From Bugulina stolonifera (lineage: Eukaryota > Bryozoa > Gymnolaemata > Cheilostomatida > Bugulidae): a stretch of 64,000 nt of DNA. Positions 49,114 through 63,000 of the stretch are shown here, piece by piece. Location of the stretch: contig OW285192.1 of assembly GCA_935421135.1 (NCBI GenBank), positions 6,466,001-6,530,000 on the forward strand. Direction: 5' to 3'. The notes below the pieces were generated by a model. It made no database searches and was not told the DNA's origin. It saw only the letters and a program-made list of their open reading frames with translations. The translations under genes and the position numbers were made by a program. Positions within the stretch are counted from its first letter, which is position 1. Every line of letters starts with the position of its first letter.

Positions 49114-49867
49114 TGTAATGGTCAGGACATTCGCTTATACGACCTCAGCCCGCCTGATGGACATTATTGCACCTTAAGTGCCTGTAGTTGACATTGCTCA
49201 ACTCATCTATGACCTAATTCCTCCTGTACTTACCTACATTAGTCACGTATCTTTATTGTTATGCATGTTTTGACTATGTGGTTATAATTACTGAGCATTT
49301 ATACCCTTTTTATACCCATGTAAAGAGGGCCTACCTCTCAGAGATAGCTGTAATTAATTTTGCACATGGGTCTTATGATTTTGAGCATCTTTTGCTATGC
49401 CCGACCTATTTTGGGTCGGCCTCAGCCTTCCGGCCACCATCTTGTTGTGCAATTTCCGAACAATGCTACGTCGGCCTTTTACCGGAACTGTTCTCCATAA
49501 GTTAGAATATTATATAAAGCGAATGATTTTTACTATCATTGTCTCAGTTGATGCTTGGATCTCAATAAAGACACTTCTATACCACTTATACAGAGTCTTC
49601 TCTCGTAGTATAGGTAGTTCCGGCTGATAAGGTCTTTGACCTTGATGCCCGAACAACCTACTAGGACTGAACATACTCTTTCTCAGTATAGCAAGCTTGC
49701 ATTAACTCGGGACCACATGGGTCGTCTTGGTTAGCCTATTGACTACAAGTACCTGTCGATCTTTCATGTAGTGATGGAGGCCTAGCACCACTCATAGGCT
49801 CTTCACTTTTGTATGTACATGTAGGTCGTCCAAGACAACATACACTACACCCAGCGAAAACATTACA
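49114..49867 (+). mobile_element. solo LTR, family A (copy 3)
   Basis: 754 bp starting TGTAATGG and ending CATTACA, flanked by ATAT and ATAC (4-bp duplication with one mismatch). The TATA block (ATTATATAAAG), AATAAAGAC and the shared CGACCTATTTTGGGTCGGCC palindrome are all present. No internal region. Confidence 0.88.
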
Positions 49868-49871
49868 ATAC

Positions 49872-51165
49872 GTATATGATTATTGATTGTAAAGGCATGA
49901 CTAGATTACCCTTTATGTAGATAGATATATTCTACGTCTATACGGCTTTGATGGGCACAACGGATGACCAAATAATGACCGTCCACAACGATAGTAAATC
50001 TTATGGGAAGTGACAATCTGGAAGAGGCTCGACAACAACACTTCTCTGAATGCAGACGTACAAATATGGGACAACATTCTGTGCAGAATGTTGTCTATTA
50101 TGCAAATTTCAAATTTGGAACATGGTAAAATAAAGGTTGCTCCAGTTGTTGCTGTTGTTGTTGTGCAGCCACTGTCACGTTTCAAAGCTGCAGTTTTTGT
50201 TTTCAAGTAACAAGGTTTTATACAGACTTATCTTCTCATGACTCTTGAACGTTGCCCAATCGTTAAATTAGTTACACTATCTGCTCGTAAAACCTTTATA
50301 ATAGGTGTGGTGCATATACTACTTATTAACGACCGTTCGATTTAGGCACAAACGATCTGCAGCCTACTCATGGAGTTATCTCTATGAGCCTACTTACCAG
50401 TGTGGCGTAAAAATTAATATCGAAAGTTTTAATTAACATTTTATATTAAAATATAATTGAAAATTTTATAAATTTTTGGAGCTAACTTTTCGAACTTTTT
50501 CTCACCACAGATTCCTAATCAAAAATCTATGTGCTGTACAACTTCCGGCTTCGATGAAAAATTTACTTTCATTTTGATGTTTATAACCGGTTCTTTACTG
50601 GGATACAAGTTTCATTGATTGATTGATTGGTAGCTTACTTCCTTTAATGTCTTCTTAACATGTTGCTAAAAATTTTAAAGTAGGTCATCCAAGCATACAT
50701 GCACACAGCCATTGTGTCTTTCTTGCGTGAGCACTAGTCTGACAAGATTAGATTCATTCAAAACAAATTTGAATTATTTAATTTTAATTTCTTTTCTAAT
50801 TTGTATTAATTGAATTAAAATTAATATTTTTTATTGATTTTTATTTTAGACAAATAAAACATAAATATTTGTCAAAATAATAATAATAGTGATGTTGAAT
50901 TATTATTTAAATGAATTATTGCTGTTTTATAATAATAATTATATTTATATTAGTTAATAAGTTAGTTATAAGATAATCATAATTAACATTATTAAGTATA
51001 GTATAGGCCTAGTTTAAGTTAAAGATAATATCAATAGGAATATGAATATTCAATATAATATTTATATTGCAAAACAATTAATATTGCATATAAATAGTTA
51101 ATTAATAGATTAACATTCACATTGTTAATCATAAATCTAAATGATAATAATAATTATTATACAAC
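49872..51165. other. intergenic, very AT-rich, no gene seen
   Basis: From about 50740 to 51160 the sequence is almost entirely A and T. A frame at 50010-50210 was examined and shows nothing recognisable. Confidence 0.4.
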
Positions 51166-51169
51166 AAAG

Positions 51170-51780
51170 GCCTCTCCCCAAGTTTCTCACTTCATGGGCA
51201 GTTACTAGACACTGTTGACGAAGTCCAATATCTGGGGGTCATAATCCAAGCTGACATGAAGTTTACCACTCACTTTCAGAGGAAACTGATGACCGCAAAA
51301 CAGCAAGAGCACTTTTCTGGGCTCCTAAGAAGGCTAAGTTACTAGCCTATAAAACGCTTTGTCTCCCACACCTGGGGTATGCAGCAGCTGCCTGGGATCC
51401 TAGTTGCAAACAAGAAATCTCCAGTATTGAGCTGCTGCAGGACCAAGCAGTGAGATTCATTGCAAATATCAAGGGGAGGTTTGGTATAGAAGAAGCGAAG
51501 ACCAAACTTGGTCTTTTCCCGCTGCATAAGAGAGGAAAAGACCAAAGAGTGAATCTTCTGAGGCGCATCCTTGCGAAGGAAGAGCACCACACACCACCCT
51601 TCTCTGTCAGCCTCCTATAATAATATCATCAACAGACCACTCATCACAATGGCCACCAGATCCCAGACTCGTGGACTCCCTGCCACGTTCCGCACGAACG
51701 GTTCGCTACTCCACAATAGCTTCCTGCCATGAACCATTTGAGATCTTGAGGGAGAAAAATGATTCTGCGACATACACTGC
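51170..51780 (+). pseudogene. LINE reverse-transcriptase remnant (C-terminal part)
   Basis: Across two or three shifted plus-strand frames one reads VQYLGVIIQADMKF, then LPHLGYAAAAWDPS, LLQDQAVRFIANIKGR, GLFPLHKRGKDQRVNLLRR and a short tail. This order matches the C-terminal part of reverse transcriptases from Jockey/CR1-like non-LTR elements. Frameshifts and stops (for example near 51290 and 51618) show that it is dead. The 5' part is missing. Confidence 0.75.
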
Positions 51781-52244
51781 CAACAAATGCCAACACATAG
51801 AAACAGGGCTGTCACAGGACCTGAGCTGAGGTCACTACAGCAATAAATTGAAATTTAATCATTTCTAGCAAAAGCTAACACAAATTTTCATACTATAGTT
51901 TTCCCAAATGAGACACATCCCTTCCACTCGCCCTAGTGGTCTAACGTGATGTCTACTCTAAGTTTGCTAAGTAAGTATTATAACTATAATATTATATTCA
52001 TTTTATTAAATTATTATATTATTCTTATATAGCAATTTATGTTTTATTATTATTTATTTTTAACTTTAACTTTTATTGAATATTTGAATGACTTCACTAT
52101 TGGTTTGTTTCCTCCTATTTTCGCTCTTAGATTTGTATTAAATAGTTACAATTTTTATTTTGGTTTGCTTCAACTTTAAATCTATATATGGCTAAACAAA
52201 CAATATTCCATTTCTACTTTTGATGTTAATGTTTACGCATACAG

Positions 52245-52400
52245 GTATGCAGCCATGGTTTAGGGGTTAGAATGCTGAGCTTTCATGCTGAAGGTTCCAG
52301 GTTCGAATCCTGGTCACGGTGGTGTTAGGAAGAGCATGCAGCCACAATTGCTCCTATGCCTCATAAATTATAAAAGTCCTTGGGGTCATGCAAGCAACCA
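52245..52400 (+). mobile_element. tRNA-derived SINE (GTGTTAGGAAGAGCA family)
   Basis: The A-box-like ATGGTTTAGGGGTTAGAATG and the near-consensus B box CAGGTTCGAATCCTGG are followed by GGTGTTAGGAAGAGCATGCA and CAATTGCTCCTATGCCTCAT. It is the best preserved of the three family copies. Confidence 0.7.
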
Positions 52401-52609
52401 TGGCTTCAAGGCAACTCCTCTACCCCTGCCAAAAAAGGCCATGTCATCTGGGCCTTTCTCACAGGGAGTTGGCCAGCACTGGCACCTGGCAGTGCAAGCT
52501 GCAAGGGGCTGGTCACGCCGAGAGTATACGCCGGTGAGTTTTTACACCTAGGTATGATTTGTCATTTGAATTTCAATCAATGTAAGCAACGAGAAAATTG
52601 AATAATATA

Positions 52610-54066
52610 GAATGTCAGTGACAGTCAAATGGTGTCTGAGCATTTATTACTATCAACTAGTTGAGTTTCAATGACAATAACAATTACATTAATGTGAACA
52701 AAAGTGCTAATGAGAATTTAATTCCTGTAATGTCAGCTTGCTAGATGGAACATGGACGTAGCATTGTGATATTGTTATTGCCATGCTATGCTTACGTTAA
52801 CTGATATCAATCTGATTACCTAATATGCAAATAGGTCTACCTGATAGTTTATAGGTCTCAGATATTCATGAGTGATTTAATTTAAGGCTAATATGAATTT
52901 TAATCTTAGAAAATTCCAAACAGGCTAACGTGCATGGCTACGAGATAATATTCATTGGCCATTTGTCCATGTAGATTACTTAGCGGTGCTTCTGTGCATC
53001 TGCATACTTTATGCCCTATGTCCACAAGCTCATACACTAAGGCTTTATCATCTGCTTCATGGACTCACATGGGCTACATCATCATGCCTTAGATTACATA
53101 TAATAATTATTTGTAGTGCCATATTGTTACGGTTGTCATACCTCTACTGGCACTTGCTGTCATATGGTTTGAGTTTAGTGTATTATCCCTACATTCTTTT
53201 AGTTACCTATGTGAACCACTGAAAGACTTTTGTCTACTTGTCCCGATTGCTGATGGTCTTTGCTCTAGTCGCCTTTATTGTCTTATTTTACTTCCTAGAT
53301 ACTGTAGATAATAGACTGATGCCCTCCCTTTGGCACGCCAACCTTGGTGTCACCAGTCTAATCGGTCAAGTTACTGAGACTAACTTATTTTAGGACCAGT
53401 TTTTATTGATAATCACTGGTCGGCCATTTGATACTCATTTCTACGGTGACTACATACAATAAGGGAACTCCAAATGACGTTTATTAATCCATGATAGTTT
53501 GAAAAAACTGTGATAAACATCGATTTTATAATCCTGAATATAACATGTATCCAATTAGTAGCCTAATTATTGTTTAGTGTAGAAATTTATGTAGCTGATG
53601 TGCGAATGAACTCTATGCTTTCAACTGATCAAATCTACATATGATTGTGGCTATAAATGATATGCTGAAAGACATTATATATAGCCAAAATCGTCCCATA
53701 ATACCTGCATTTTGTAATTGATGGATGTCCAGGTTTTTGCTGAGTGGTGTATAAATTAGGATGTGAGTAGATAAATGATAAGTAAGCCTACTATATGAAT
53801 ATAAAATATACATGTTATTAGACACCCATCTTCCTAAAGTGTGATCCCAACTGTATGTTATATACATTGTATATTATGTAGGCCTATTTTTGTTACACAT
53901 ACATGTATACATAGACCTGTTATGCATGTTGACAGAGAGATACATTGTTCTCATTCCAGTAAATATAGCTTTAGCAGCTCAAATACACTTGTAGGGTGTG
54001 GGATTTTGCTTACGTCTTTGGCATTACCCTTTTAGAAGCTAATATCAGCTTTCTTCATGTCCCACA
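52610..54066. other. 5' flank of the neurobeachin/LRBA-like gene
   Basis: No gene recognised. A pyrimidine-rich, more GC-rich block at about 52980-53400 may be part of another LTR-like repeat but has no second copy in the window. The promoter of the downstream gene probably lies here. Confidence 0.35.
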
Positions 54067-57000
54067 ATGGCTAGTGAAACCGATTTACAAGATGTCCCGC
54101 TGGACGTCGATGAAGCAGAGACACCTGCCATTTCCTCTGCTGCTCCAGATAAAACCACAGACTCGGACTCTGTTAATGGTACTTCTAACAATGTAGAGGA
54201 ATTAGCTGATCCGGGTTCAGGAAATCAAGAGGTCAAACCACCACATAGCGATGCGGTACCCGAGGCGGCCACACCCTCAGTTGTGGATCGTATCATGCAC
54301 AGCTCTCCCGGAGACGCGCTGAAACAATTGGCATATTTGGAGATTCTCATGGCGGATGAGAAGGAGACCATAACGGATAGAGATGCTGTTGATGCAGTAC
54401 TTAATGCGGTTGGTTGCCATAAACAAGTAGTTTTCTGTGGAATTTGGAATTTGTTGTGTCATGATTAGCGGTAATATAGATATTCTGCTACCTCATGTTG
54501 TATAAATATAACATTGTGTCTGGTCGAAATTGTTTTGGTTGTAGCCATAGCGAGTAGAACAGTGCATAGTTTAAAAGCGCATAGTCTATTCTACTATACC
54601 GAACGATTTTGAGGGCCTATTATGCTAATCTGACCTCAATCTCTAAAACATCGCAACAACAATATTGTGATCATACTCTGTTAAGCCATCAGTAACATCA
54701 TTTCCTTGTAGTAGAACAGATGATGTATTCTTGCATGTATAAATGTATCATTTGCCGTCTTTCAGCTTGTCGGTGGTAAGTTTGATTTGGAGAACAATTT
54801 CCTAGTCCGAGATTTCAACAATGTTAAACACCTGCTCAAATTTATGGATCATTGCTCTGAGAAACTGCAGGTTAGTTCAATTACAGTGTATTCTATGTTG
54901 TATAATCAATAATATGTATAGACCAAGATCCACAACGTGTAAACCTAGGACCTAGTATATTAGTATATTATTTGTTCAGTTTTACTGTCCACGGTTAAGC
55001 TACATTATCCGGTGAGTTAGAGGTAGTAACATGTGTAAGGATGCTCTTTCTGCGCCACACGAACGTTCAGACAGAGATTCTGTCTGTTCAGTATGTAATT
55101 ATAAGTATGTACTTATAGGCTGAGATTTGGAGCATGCTCAGTGGAATACTGAGGAAGAGCCGAAGGAACTTACTTGCCTTCACTGAGGTTCACTTCATTC
55201 AGTATATACTGGAGAGAATTAGTAGCTGTAGTGCAATGATAGGGGGTGAGTATTTTACACGTGTGTTTATAATCAGAACTTGTGCTACACGTGTGTCTAT
55301 AGCTAGGACCTGTGACACACGTGTGTCTATAGCTAGGACCTGTGCTACACGTGTGTCTATAGCTAGGACCTGTGACACACGTGTGTCTATAGCTAGGACC
55401 TGTGACACACGTGTGTCTATAGCTAGGACCTGTGCTACACGTGTGTCTATAGCTAGGACCTGTGACACACGTGTGTCTATAGCTAGGACATGTGTGTAAT
55501 ACAACAAGTCGACCAATGAAGTGTGCTCAATGTTAATATGTGCTGGAAGTTGTCTTCTCTCTAAAGGAAAACCATTATTTTTTTATTGTAATAGCTTGTT
55601 GTAAGTAGGATGAGCTATATGCTATAAACAGATAGTTATTGCAATGTAGTGCACATGTATTATTATACAGTATACACTCAGACTAGATATATATCCAGTA
55701 TCTCCAGTAGGTCTATTCTGTTCATACATAGTCTATTACTAATTAAATATTCTATTTTCTATCCGACAGCTCATGATAGCCTACTTACAATGCATATAAA
55801 TATGTACTATTCTATTGATTGATGGTTAATATCATATTGATATGTGAAGAATTGAATATTACTTGTTACTAGAATATAATCAACAAGTAATAGCTACATG
55901 TATATATACGAGATGTACCTGGGTATGCTTACTACATTTAGCCGACATCCTATCATAAATGAATTATTATACATCTAAGCTATTATTTGTAGCATGTAGT
56001 TATACATGGCACATCAGCATGTAGCAATTTAGTGGCAAGTTTATTTTACTGGATCAATATTTATTGTTCCTGTTACATGTACATCATTATGTACATTGCT
56101 AGCAGGTCTGTGTAGTTCTACTGTTTCCCTTCCATAGAAATACTTATCTCAAAGTTCCATATGTAACAAATAATGGAATAGCTGTTCTTCTAACACCCTA
56201 TCATGTGTTTTTTGTTCCAAAGTGTATCGATTCTAAGGTTTTTGAGCCCATGGTAGTCCTACTAAGGGTTTCCTAGGGTTGTGTTACCCTGTGAGATGTC
56301 CATAGCTAATGTCTATCATGTATTATAGATCTGTCCATAGCTAATGTCTACCATGTATTGTAGATCTGCTCATGGACATGATGACAGTGCTAGCTGGTTA
56401 TAGTATTACAGTATCAGAGCTGCAACTTCTGTTTACTAAACTAAAGGCTGTGGATAATGAATGGCCGCAATGTGCCCCCAAACTTCTCAAGGTAGCTCAG
56501 TTATACAGTGTTTACACAGGAAATACTAATAGTTATTTCTCTTATACGAGTATGATCCGGGGTGATTTCCAGCGCTCACTCTGGAAGGTTTGGCCCTTGT
56601 GACGTGATACCAGTGGTGCCATTACGGAGTTCGTCTAACGTAGCATACAGTTTCTTTAGTATTCACTACTATGCTATGAGATATGTGGAATCAGTACGGT
56701 TAGTTCTTCACTGGACGTATACATAGTCACATGTCACAGGCCAACTGGTTGGCCTTTCTAATGCAAGAGATCAAATTCCATACTCAGTGTCTATCACGGT
56801 ATCTTATGTTTGGTGATCGTTAGATAACATTATGACTGTGTTATAGCTGAATGCACTTTGTATGAACTGATACATTATTTGTTCCATAAACATGTCATGC
56901 ATCATATTGAATATACATGTAATATATGCTATCCCCTGTATGTCCAAGTGGCCACTCATTTGTCTCCACCTGCACCTAGTGTTGTGTACAGTGTACATTT

Positions 57001-60000
57001 ATTTCCTTAATAGAATCATGTTAATCACATTATAGTCTCATGTGTTTTGGTTGCCTAGGAAACGACCTAGCTCTTCCTTGTGTGTTACTTTGCCTCACTT
57101 GTTCACTTCATCTATCCATGTTATATACAACTTATTCAGTTAGTAAACAATAGGTAGTATACAAGGCAAGTGTATATTGTAAGATGACATGTAGGCCTAT
57201 GCTGCACCTACAACAGTTAGTAATTTTGTACTACATGCGTATGCGCATGCGCATGAGTTACATTATTATCAGAATATAATGTATATCTATGTGTATTAAC
57301 AGGTGTTACAGCAAATGCCTAGCAGACATGGTCCAGATGAATTCTTTAGTTTTCCCGGTAGCCAACAGGCAGCCATAGCACTGCCTCCAATGTGTCCCCA
57401 GAAGTGGCCCTACCAGCTCGGCTGGTCTTTCTCTACGTGGGTCTGTCTGGATCCTTTTGCAGGAGTATCCGTAGACCAGGAGAAACCTTTTGTATTCTGG
57501 TATGTCTGGTATATGTGTAGTAACATGTCTATTATGTACAATGTAATGGTGTGATGTACATGTATATAATATAGGCCTAGCAGGTAGTGCTAACTCCACA
57601 TGATATTGTTATAATGTTAGCAAAGATAATAATATAATTCTATAGTTCTCAGCTATAGTAAATAGATTTCTATACATATCCATACTACTCACACCACCCT
57701 GTGTTGTGATGTTCATGTGTGTGTGTGAAATATCAAGAATACAAAATACATGTATATGTTCTGTAGTTTCCAAACCAAGACTGGTCTGGGATACTCCGCC
57801 CACTTCATGGGTAGTGTACTTGTGGTAACGTCAAATAAAGGACCCGGTAAAGGCTTCCAAGGATGTCTCAAATTTGATTTTGAACCCAGAAAGGTACGGG
57901 CTGTGCTATTTACCCTTGTACAATGGATATGTATGTATTTACATGGATATAATATGACTGTAGTGGTACCACATACATGTATGTCTGGTGTATATATACA
58001 CTATACATGGATGTAGTTACATGTACACTGTATATCTGATTGTAGTGGTACCATATATGCCTGGCGTATGTATACAATATAATATATGATTTCAGTGGTA
58101 CCATATATGCCTGGCGTATGTATACAATATAATATATGATTTCAGTAGTACCATATATGCCTGGCGTATGTATACAATATAATATATAATTTCAGTGGTA
58201 CCATATATGCCTGGCGTATGTATACAATAGATGGAAGACAAGTCTTATCAGGTGCTATGTGAACGGGGCTTTAGTGAGCACTCTGGAGATGCCATGGTTT
58301 GTTTCAACCCCAGAGGTTAGTCTTGCAGCTTCGCGTGTATGCTATTATAGTGTATACGCTATTACAGTATATACGCTATTATAGTGTATACGCTATTACA
58401 GTGTATACGCTATTACAGTATATACGCTATTATAGTGTATACGTTATTACAGTGTATACACTATTACAGTCCTAGCATCCTGTGCCTCTCTTGAACTGCT
58501 GTACTAGTGGTCTGTATTCTACTATCATGCTAGTCATATTGTACTTTTTTCCCCAGAACTTTGACAGATGTTACATTGGAGCAGGACCAGGGCTCCAAGC
58601 TGTTAATGCATTCTCCGGTGAGATGTCATCCATATACATGTTCAATGAAGCACTAGCTAGTCTCACTGTGGAGGCACTCTACCAGCTCGGTCCTGCCTAT
58701 AAGGTATGTTATGTTAGGAGTAGTATGTACTGCATAGCATAGTTGGTGGTATACAGCATAGAGTATGCTGTATTTAAACTGGTAGCGTTAGTATAACAGT
58801 CTCTCCCTGTCTCTTGTATTGCTCTACTGAACATAGTAACACATAGCCTAAGTACCGTACCCAATATAGCCTTAGTACCACACATATAACATAGCCTCGG
58901 TGTCACACAGGGTAGACACATAGTAGTACAGAATGCAGGAAAAGTAATTAATCACATGAGATAATAAACTTAGCAGTACATTCTCTTCCTTGTCTACATA
59001 CCTCTTATAACTATATGTAGTATACTGAACACCGCCGCAATATATGTATGTATGTATTATTTATTTCACAGGTATATTGATGTTGTGTTCGTATCAGTAT
59101 TATATACAAACTAAACATGTTGCTGTGCCGTTCCTTTAGACATCAGTGTGACACATATTAGTTACCTGGTAGTACTGGTGTTACATGTGTTACCTGATAG
59201 TGCTGGTGTTACATGTGTTACCTGGTAGTATCAGGGGTGCATGTGTTACCTGGTAATGTTGATGCTGCCTTTTATAGGGGCAGTTTATATACGAGAATGA
59301 GAACTCTGTACAAGTGACTGAGATGACCAAGAGGGTATGTACTGACCATTGGCTGACCATATGTGGATAAATACAATGTTATACTGCAATACTGTATGCA
59401 TATGTAGATACGACTAAATTGTATATGGGATGCCATAGTGCATTTGGAAGCTTATAATTGATATATGAAACAAAACATTATGCTTGTAATTGCAATGTAA
59501 TATTTTCATTGCACAGTTTAGTTCTACCACTATAACCTGGAGTGTTTGTGTGAAGCATTTTCCTCTAGTGTACACAATGGTGGCCATTTTATGTGATACT
59601 TTATTTTGGTTTATAATATAAGTTGCCCGCCCTTATTGGAGGGGCGGTCAACTTATATATTCGTACATGGTGTATATTGTTATAGTATAATATGCTTGTA
59701 TATAATTTATCTACTCGGTTCAGAACTAATTGTTGGCTTATAATGATATATAATAGTTAACCTGAACTGATGAGTAAAATAGAAAGTGATTGATGGGTTA
59801 ACTGACAAATAAATATATAGAGCAAAATATACAAACACATAAATGAAACAAATAGTGAATAAATAACTAATTGTTTAATTATGGACTTGTCTTCTTACAG
59901 ATTATCTATGATGGGAAGCTAACCAACTCTATAATCCTCATGTACACCCCTGTAGCCTGTGATACCCACATATGTTTAGACTCATCTCCAACTGGTAATC

Positions 60001-63000
60001 AAACGCTGTTTGTGCACGCCCCTCATGCTATGATGATGTCAGAGGTGAAGGCCGTTATAACTCATTCCCTACACAGTACTCTACATTCCCTTGGTGGTAT
60101 ACAGGTGAGTACATGTAGGTTACGTAGTGTACAACCATATGCAGGTGAGCAGGTTCTGTAGTATACAACTGTATACAGGTGAGTAGGTTATGCAGTATAC
60201 AACTGTATACAGATGAGTAGGTTATGTAGTATACAACTGTATACAGGTGAGTAGGTTATGTAGTATACAACTGTATACAGATGAGTAGGTTATGTAGTAT
60301 ACAACTGTATACAGATGAGTAGGTTATGTAGTATACAACTGTATACAGATGAGTAGGTTATGTAGTATACAACTGTATACAGGTGAGTAGCATACTTGCC
60401 AAGTGTCCCGGGTTTCTCGGGACACCCCCGGGATTTGAAAATTGTCCCTACACTGTCCCAATGTCCTGATTTATACCCCGGGAATTAGGAAATTGCTGCT
60501 CCAAAAAATTTTATTTATTATTTCCTTTGGGTTTTCCAAAACATTGACTGAAAAAGGGTTGAGCGTCGCAAATCCTGCGGAATTTTGCTAAATGTATGCT
60601 ACACAACGTTTATTTTTAAAGTAATTCGATGTCTACTGACTGTCGTGTCTGTGCCAATTGCCACTAGTGATAGCCCAAACTTTGACTAATTCCTGAGCTA
60701 TATTGGCAGTGTACTAAAGCCTCCCCAACAGTGGATAGCTATTTTATATAAACGCTCTAATGTCTATGTCAATCTCAAATGAAAATTCACTCATTGATAT
60801 TATAATTATTTGCTTGTACAAATAATGTTTCCATTATTAGTCTATTGGATGTTAATTTAGCTGTTAAGCCAAACAATTCTCACAGTACAGACAAGCAAAA
60901 GACTCGGCAACTTTAAAAATTAAAATCAATGGGTCAAATTTATTTATTTTATTTCTAGAAGTAAATTAGGCTTTTAATATCAATATAATATTATAATTAT
61001 GCCTTCTGCACCCTCTAGTATTACTGATGGTGGTACCAATGACATAGCCAGGCACACACTGACCCAGAAGCATATCAAAGCTGTTGTCTAAAAGCTGTCA
61101 CGTCATCTAAAAACTTAGAAGCTTTGTTTATTCTCAATGATTCTGAAGTTCAAAAGACAGGCTTACATTATGATTATAATTTTTAATATAATAATAATAA
61201 TTATAAACTTAACTTATGAAAATACTGAATTATTAATATTATTATTATAATTCAGTGTTTTCATAAATAAAGCTATTTATATGTTTATAATTAAATTTAA
61301 TAAAATCAAAATGAAACAAAAATTTGGTTTCTAATAATTTTTTATGTTGTAGCAAGTTTTATAGGTCTTCTTTAGATAACCCAACCTGAAGCACTCTTTG
61401 CAATTTTATTCCTATTCTAATTCTTCCCATCATTTTAAAACCATTCCAATATGCATGTAATATGAATATATTTTTTATCACTAGTGAAATTGCCCTAACT
61501 ACTGTCATTTTAGTAGCTCACAAAAAATATTTTGAATGCAGGAGGGTGCTCCTCTGCCCCTCCCGCACCCTTTCTGGCAGCCCGCTACGCGGGCTGGCAT
61601 GGCCTGCGGCCATACCATTCGTCCTCCCTCTGGTCCGCGCATGTGTCCAGATTTTTTACCCAGGTTACTTGGCAAGTATGGTGAGTAGGTTATGTAGTAT
61701 ACAACTGTATACAGATGAGTAGGTTATATAGTATACAACTGTATACAGATGAGTAGGTTATATAGTATACAATTGTATACAGGTGAGTAGGTTATGTAGT
61801 ATGCAACTGTATATTCTCAGGTAGTTAGTTATAGCTTCACAATGCCTTGAGACTATATTTTGTTGCACAGGATTTTCATGGAATTGGTAGTTGTCCTCTC
61901 CTATTTATTTGGTAGACAAGAGGATAACTCTCAATTATACTAAAAGTACCACATATTCAGATATTACCTGAATTTGTAGTACACTGTACATGTGGCACTG
62001 TTGGTATAATTGAAAGTTATCCTCTCTTCTACCAAATAAATAGGAGAGGACAACTACCAATTCCATTATTGGATGCTCAATAGATGTACATGTACATGTT
62101 ACTACATTATAGTAACATATACATGTATTGAGCATTTATAATAGTCTACCCTAGAGCTCAGAAATTGTGGTAGTTTGTGAAGTTGCGGTTTCCATAGCTT
62201 GTTGGGGGTTCGGCGTAGAATGACGGAATATTTTAATAACAGTTTAGCCAATTTAAAAACCTCCTTTATTACTCAATGTTAATTGCATAGTTTTTGACTA
62301 TGGTGTAGAGTGTTTACCTGTATAATTGTACGTGTATGCGCACACCACAATTACCATACTTAAAAGTATTTACCATCTACCATGTTGCACATGTGGACAT
62401 GCATGTACCTACAATGTATGTCTGGCTATTTGTCTGTATGTCTGTCTGTATGTCTGTCTGTATGTCTGCAGATGCTCTTCCCTCTCTTCCACCAACTAGA
62501 TTGTGCCAAAGAGGAGACCATAGACGATGACAGAAGTGTTTGGTGAGTTAATTTATAATATTTACGCACGGCATCGCACTGTGTAACCTGTTGTCTGTCT
62601 ATACTATTGTAGCACCACACTGTTTGACCTGCTATGTACACTGTTGTAGCACCACACTGTTTGACCTGCTATGTATACTATTGTAGCACCACACTGTTTG
62701 ACCTGCTATGTATACTATTGTAGCACCACACTGTTTGACCTGCTATGTATACTATTGTAGCACCACACTGTTTGACCTGCTATGTACACTATTGTAGCAC
62801 CACACTGTTTGACCTGCTATGTATACTATTGTAGCACCACACTGTTTGACTTGCTATGTACACTATTGTAGCACCACACTGTTTGACCTGCTATGTGGAC
62901 TGCTAGAGAACTCGGACACACTGCAGCAGCAGATGATCCAGTCCAGAGGATTCCTTGTTATCAGTCATTTGCTGGAGGAGGTAAGTCTTTGGGGTTTCTC

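Noticed and set aside
52986..53222. 78-aa hydrophobic plus frame
   Set aside because: There are no splice sites, homologous wording or neighbouring exons, and its composition fits a repeat fragment.
55134..55516. 121-aa and 105-aa frames through intron 3 of the neurobeachin-like gene
   Set aside because: Only the first 127 bp (55119-55245) are exon. The remainder is the 30-bp minisatellite.
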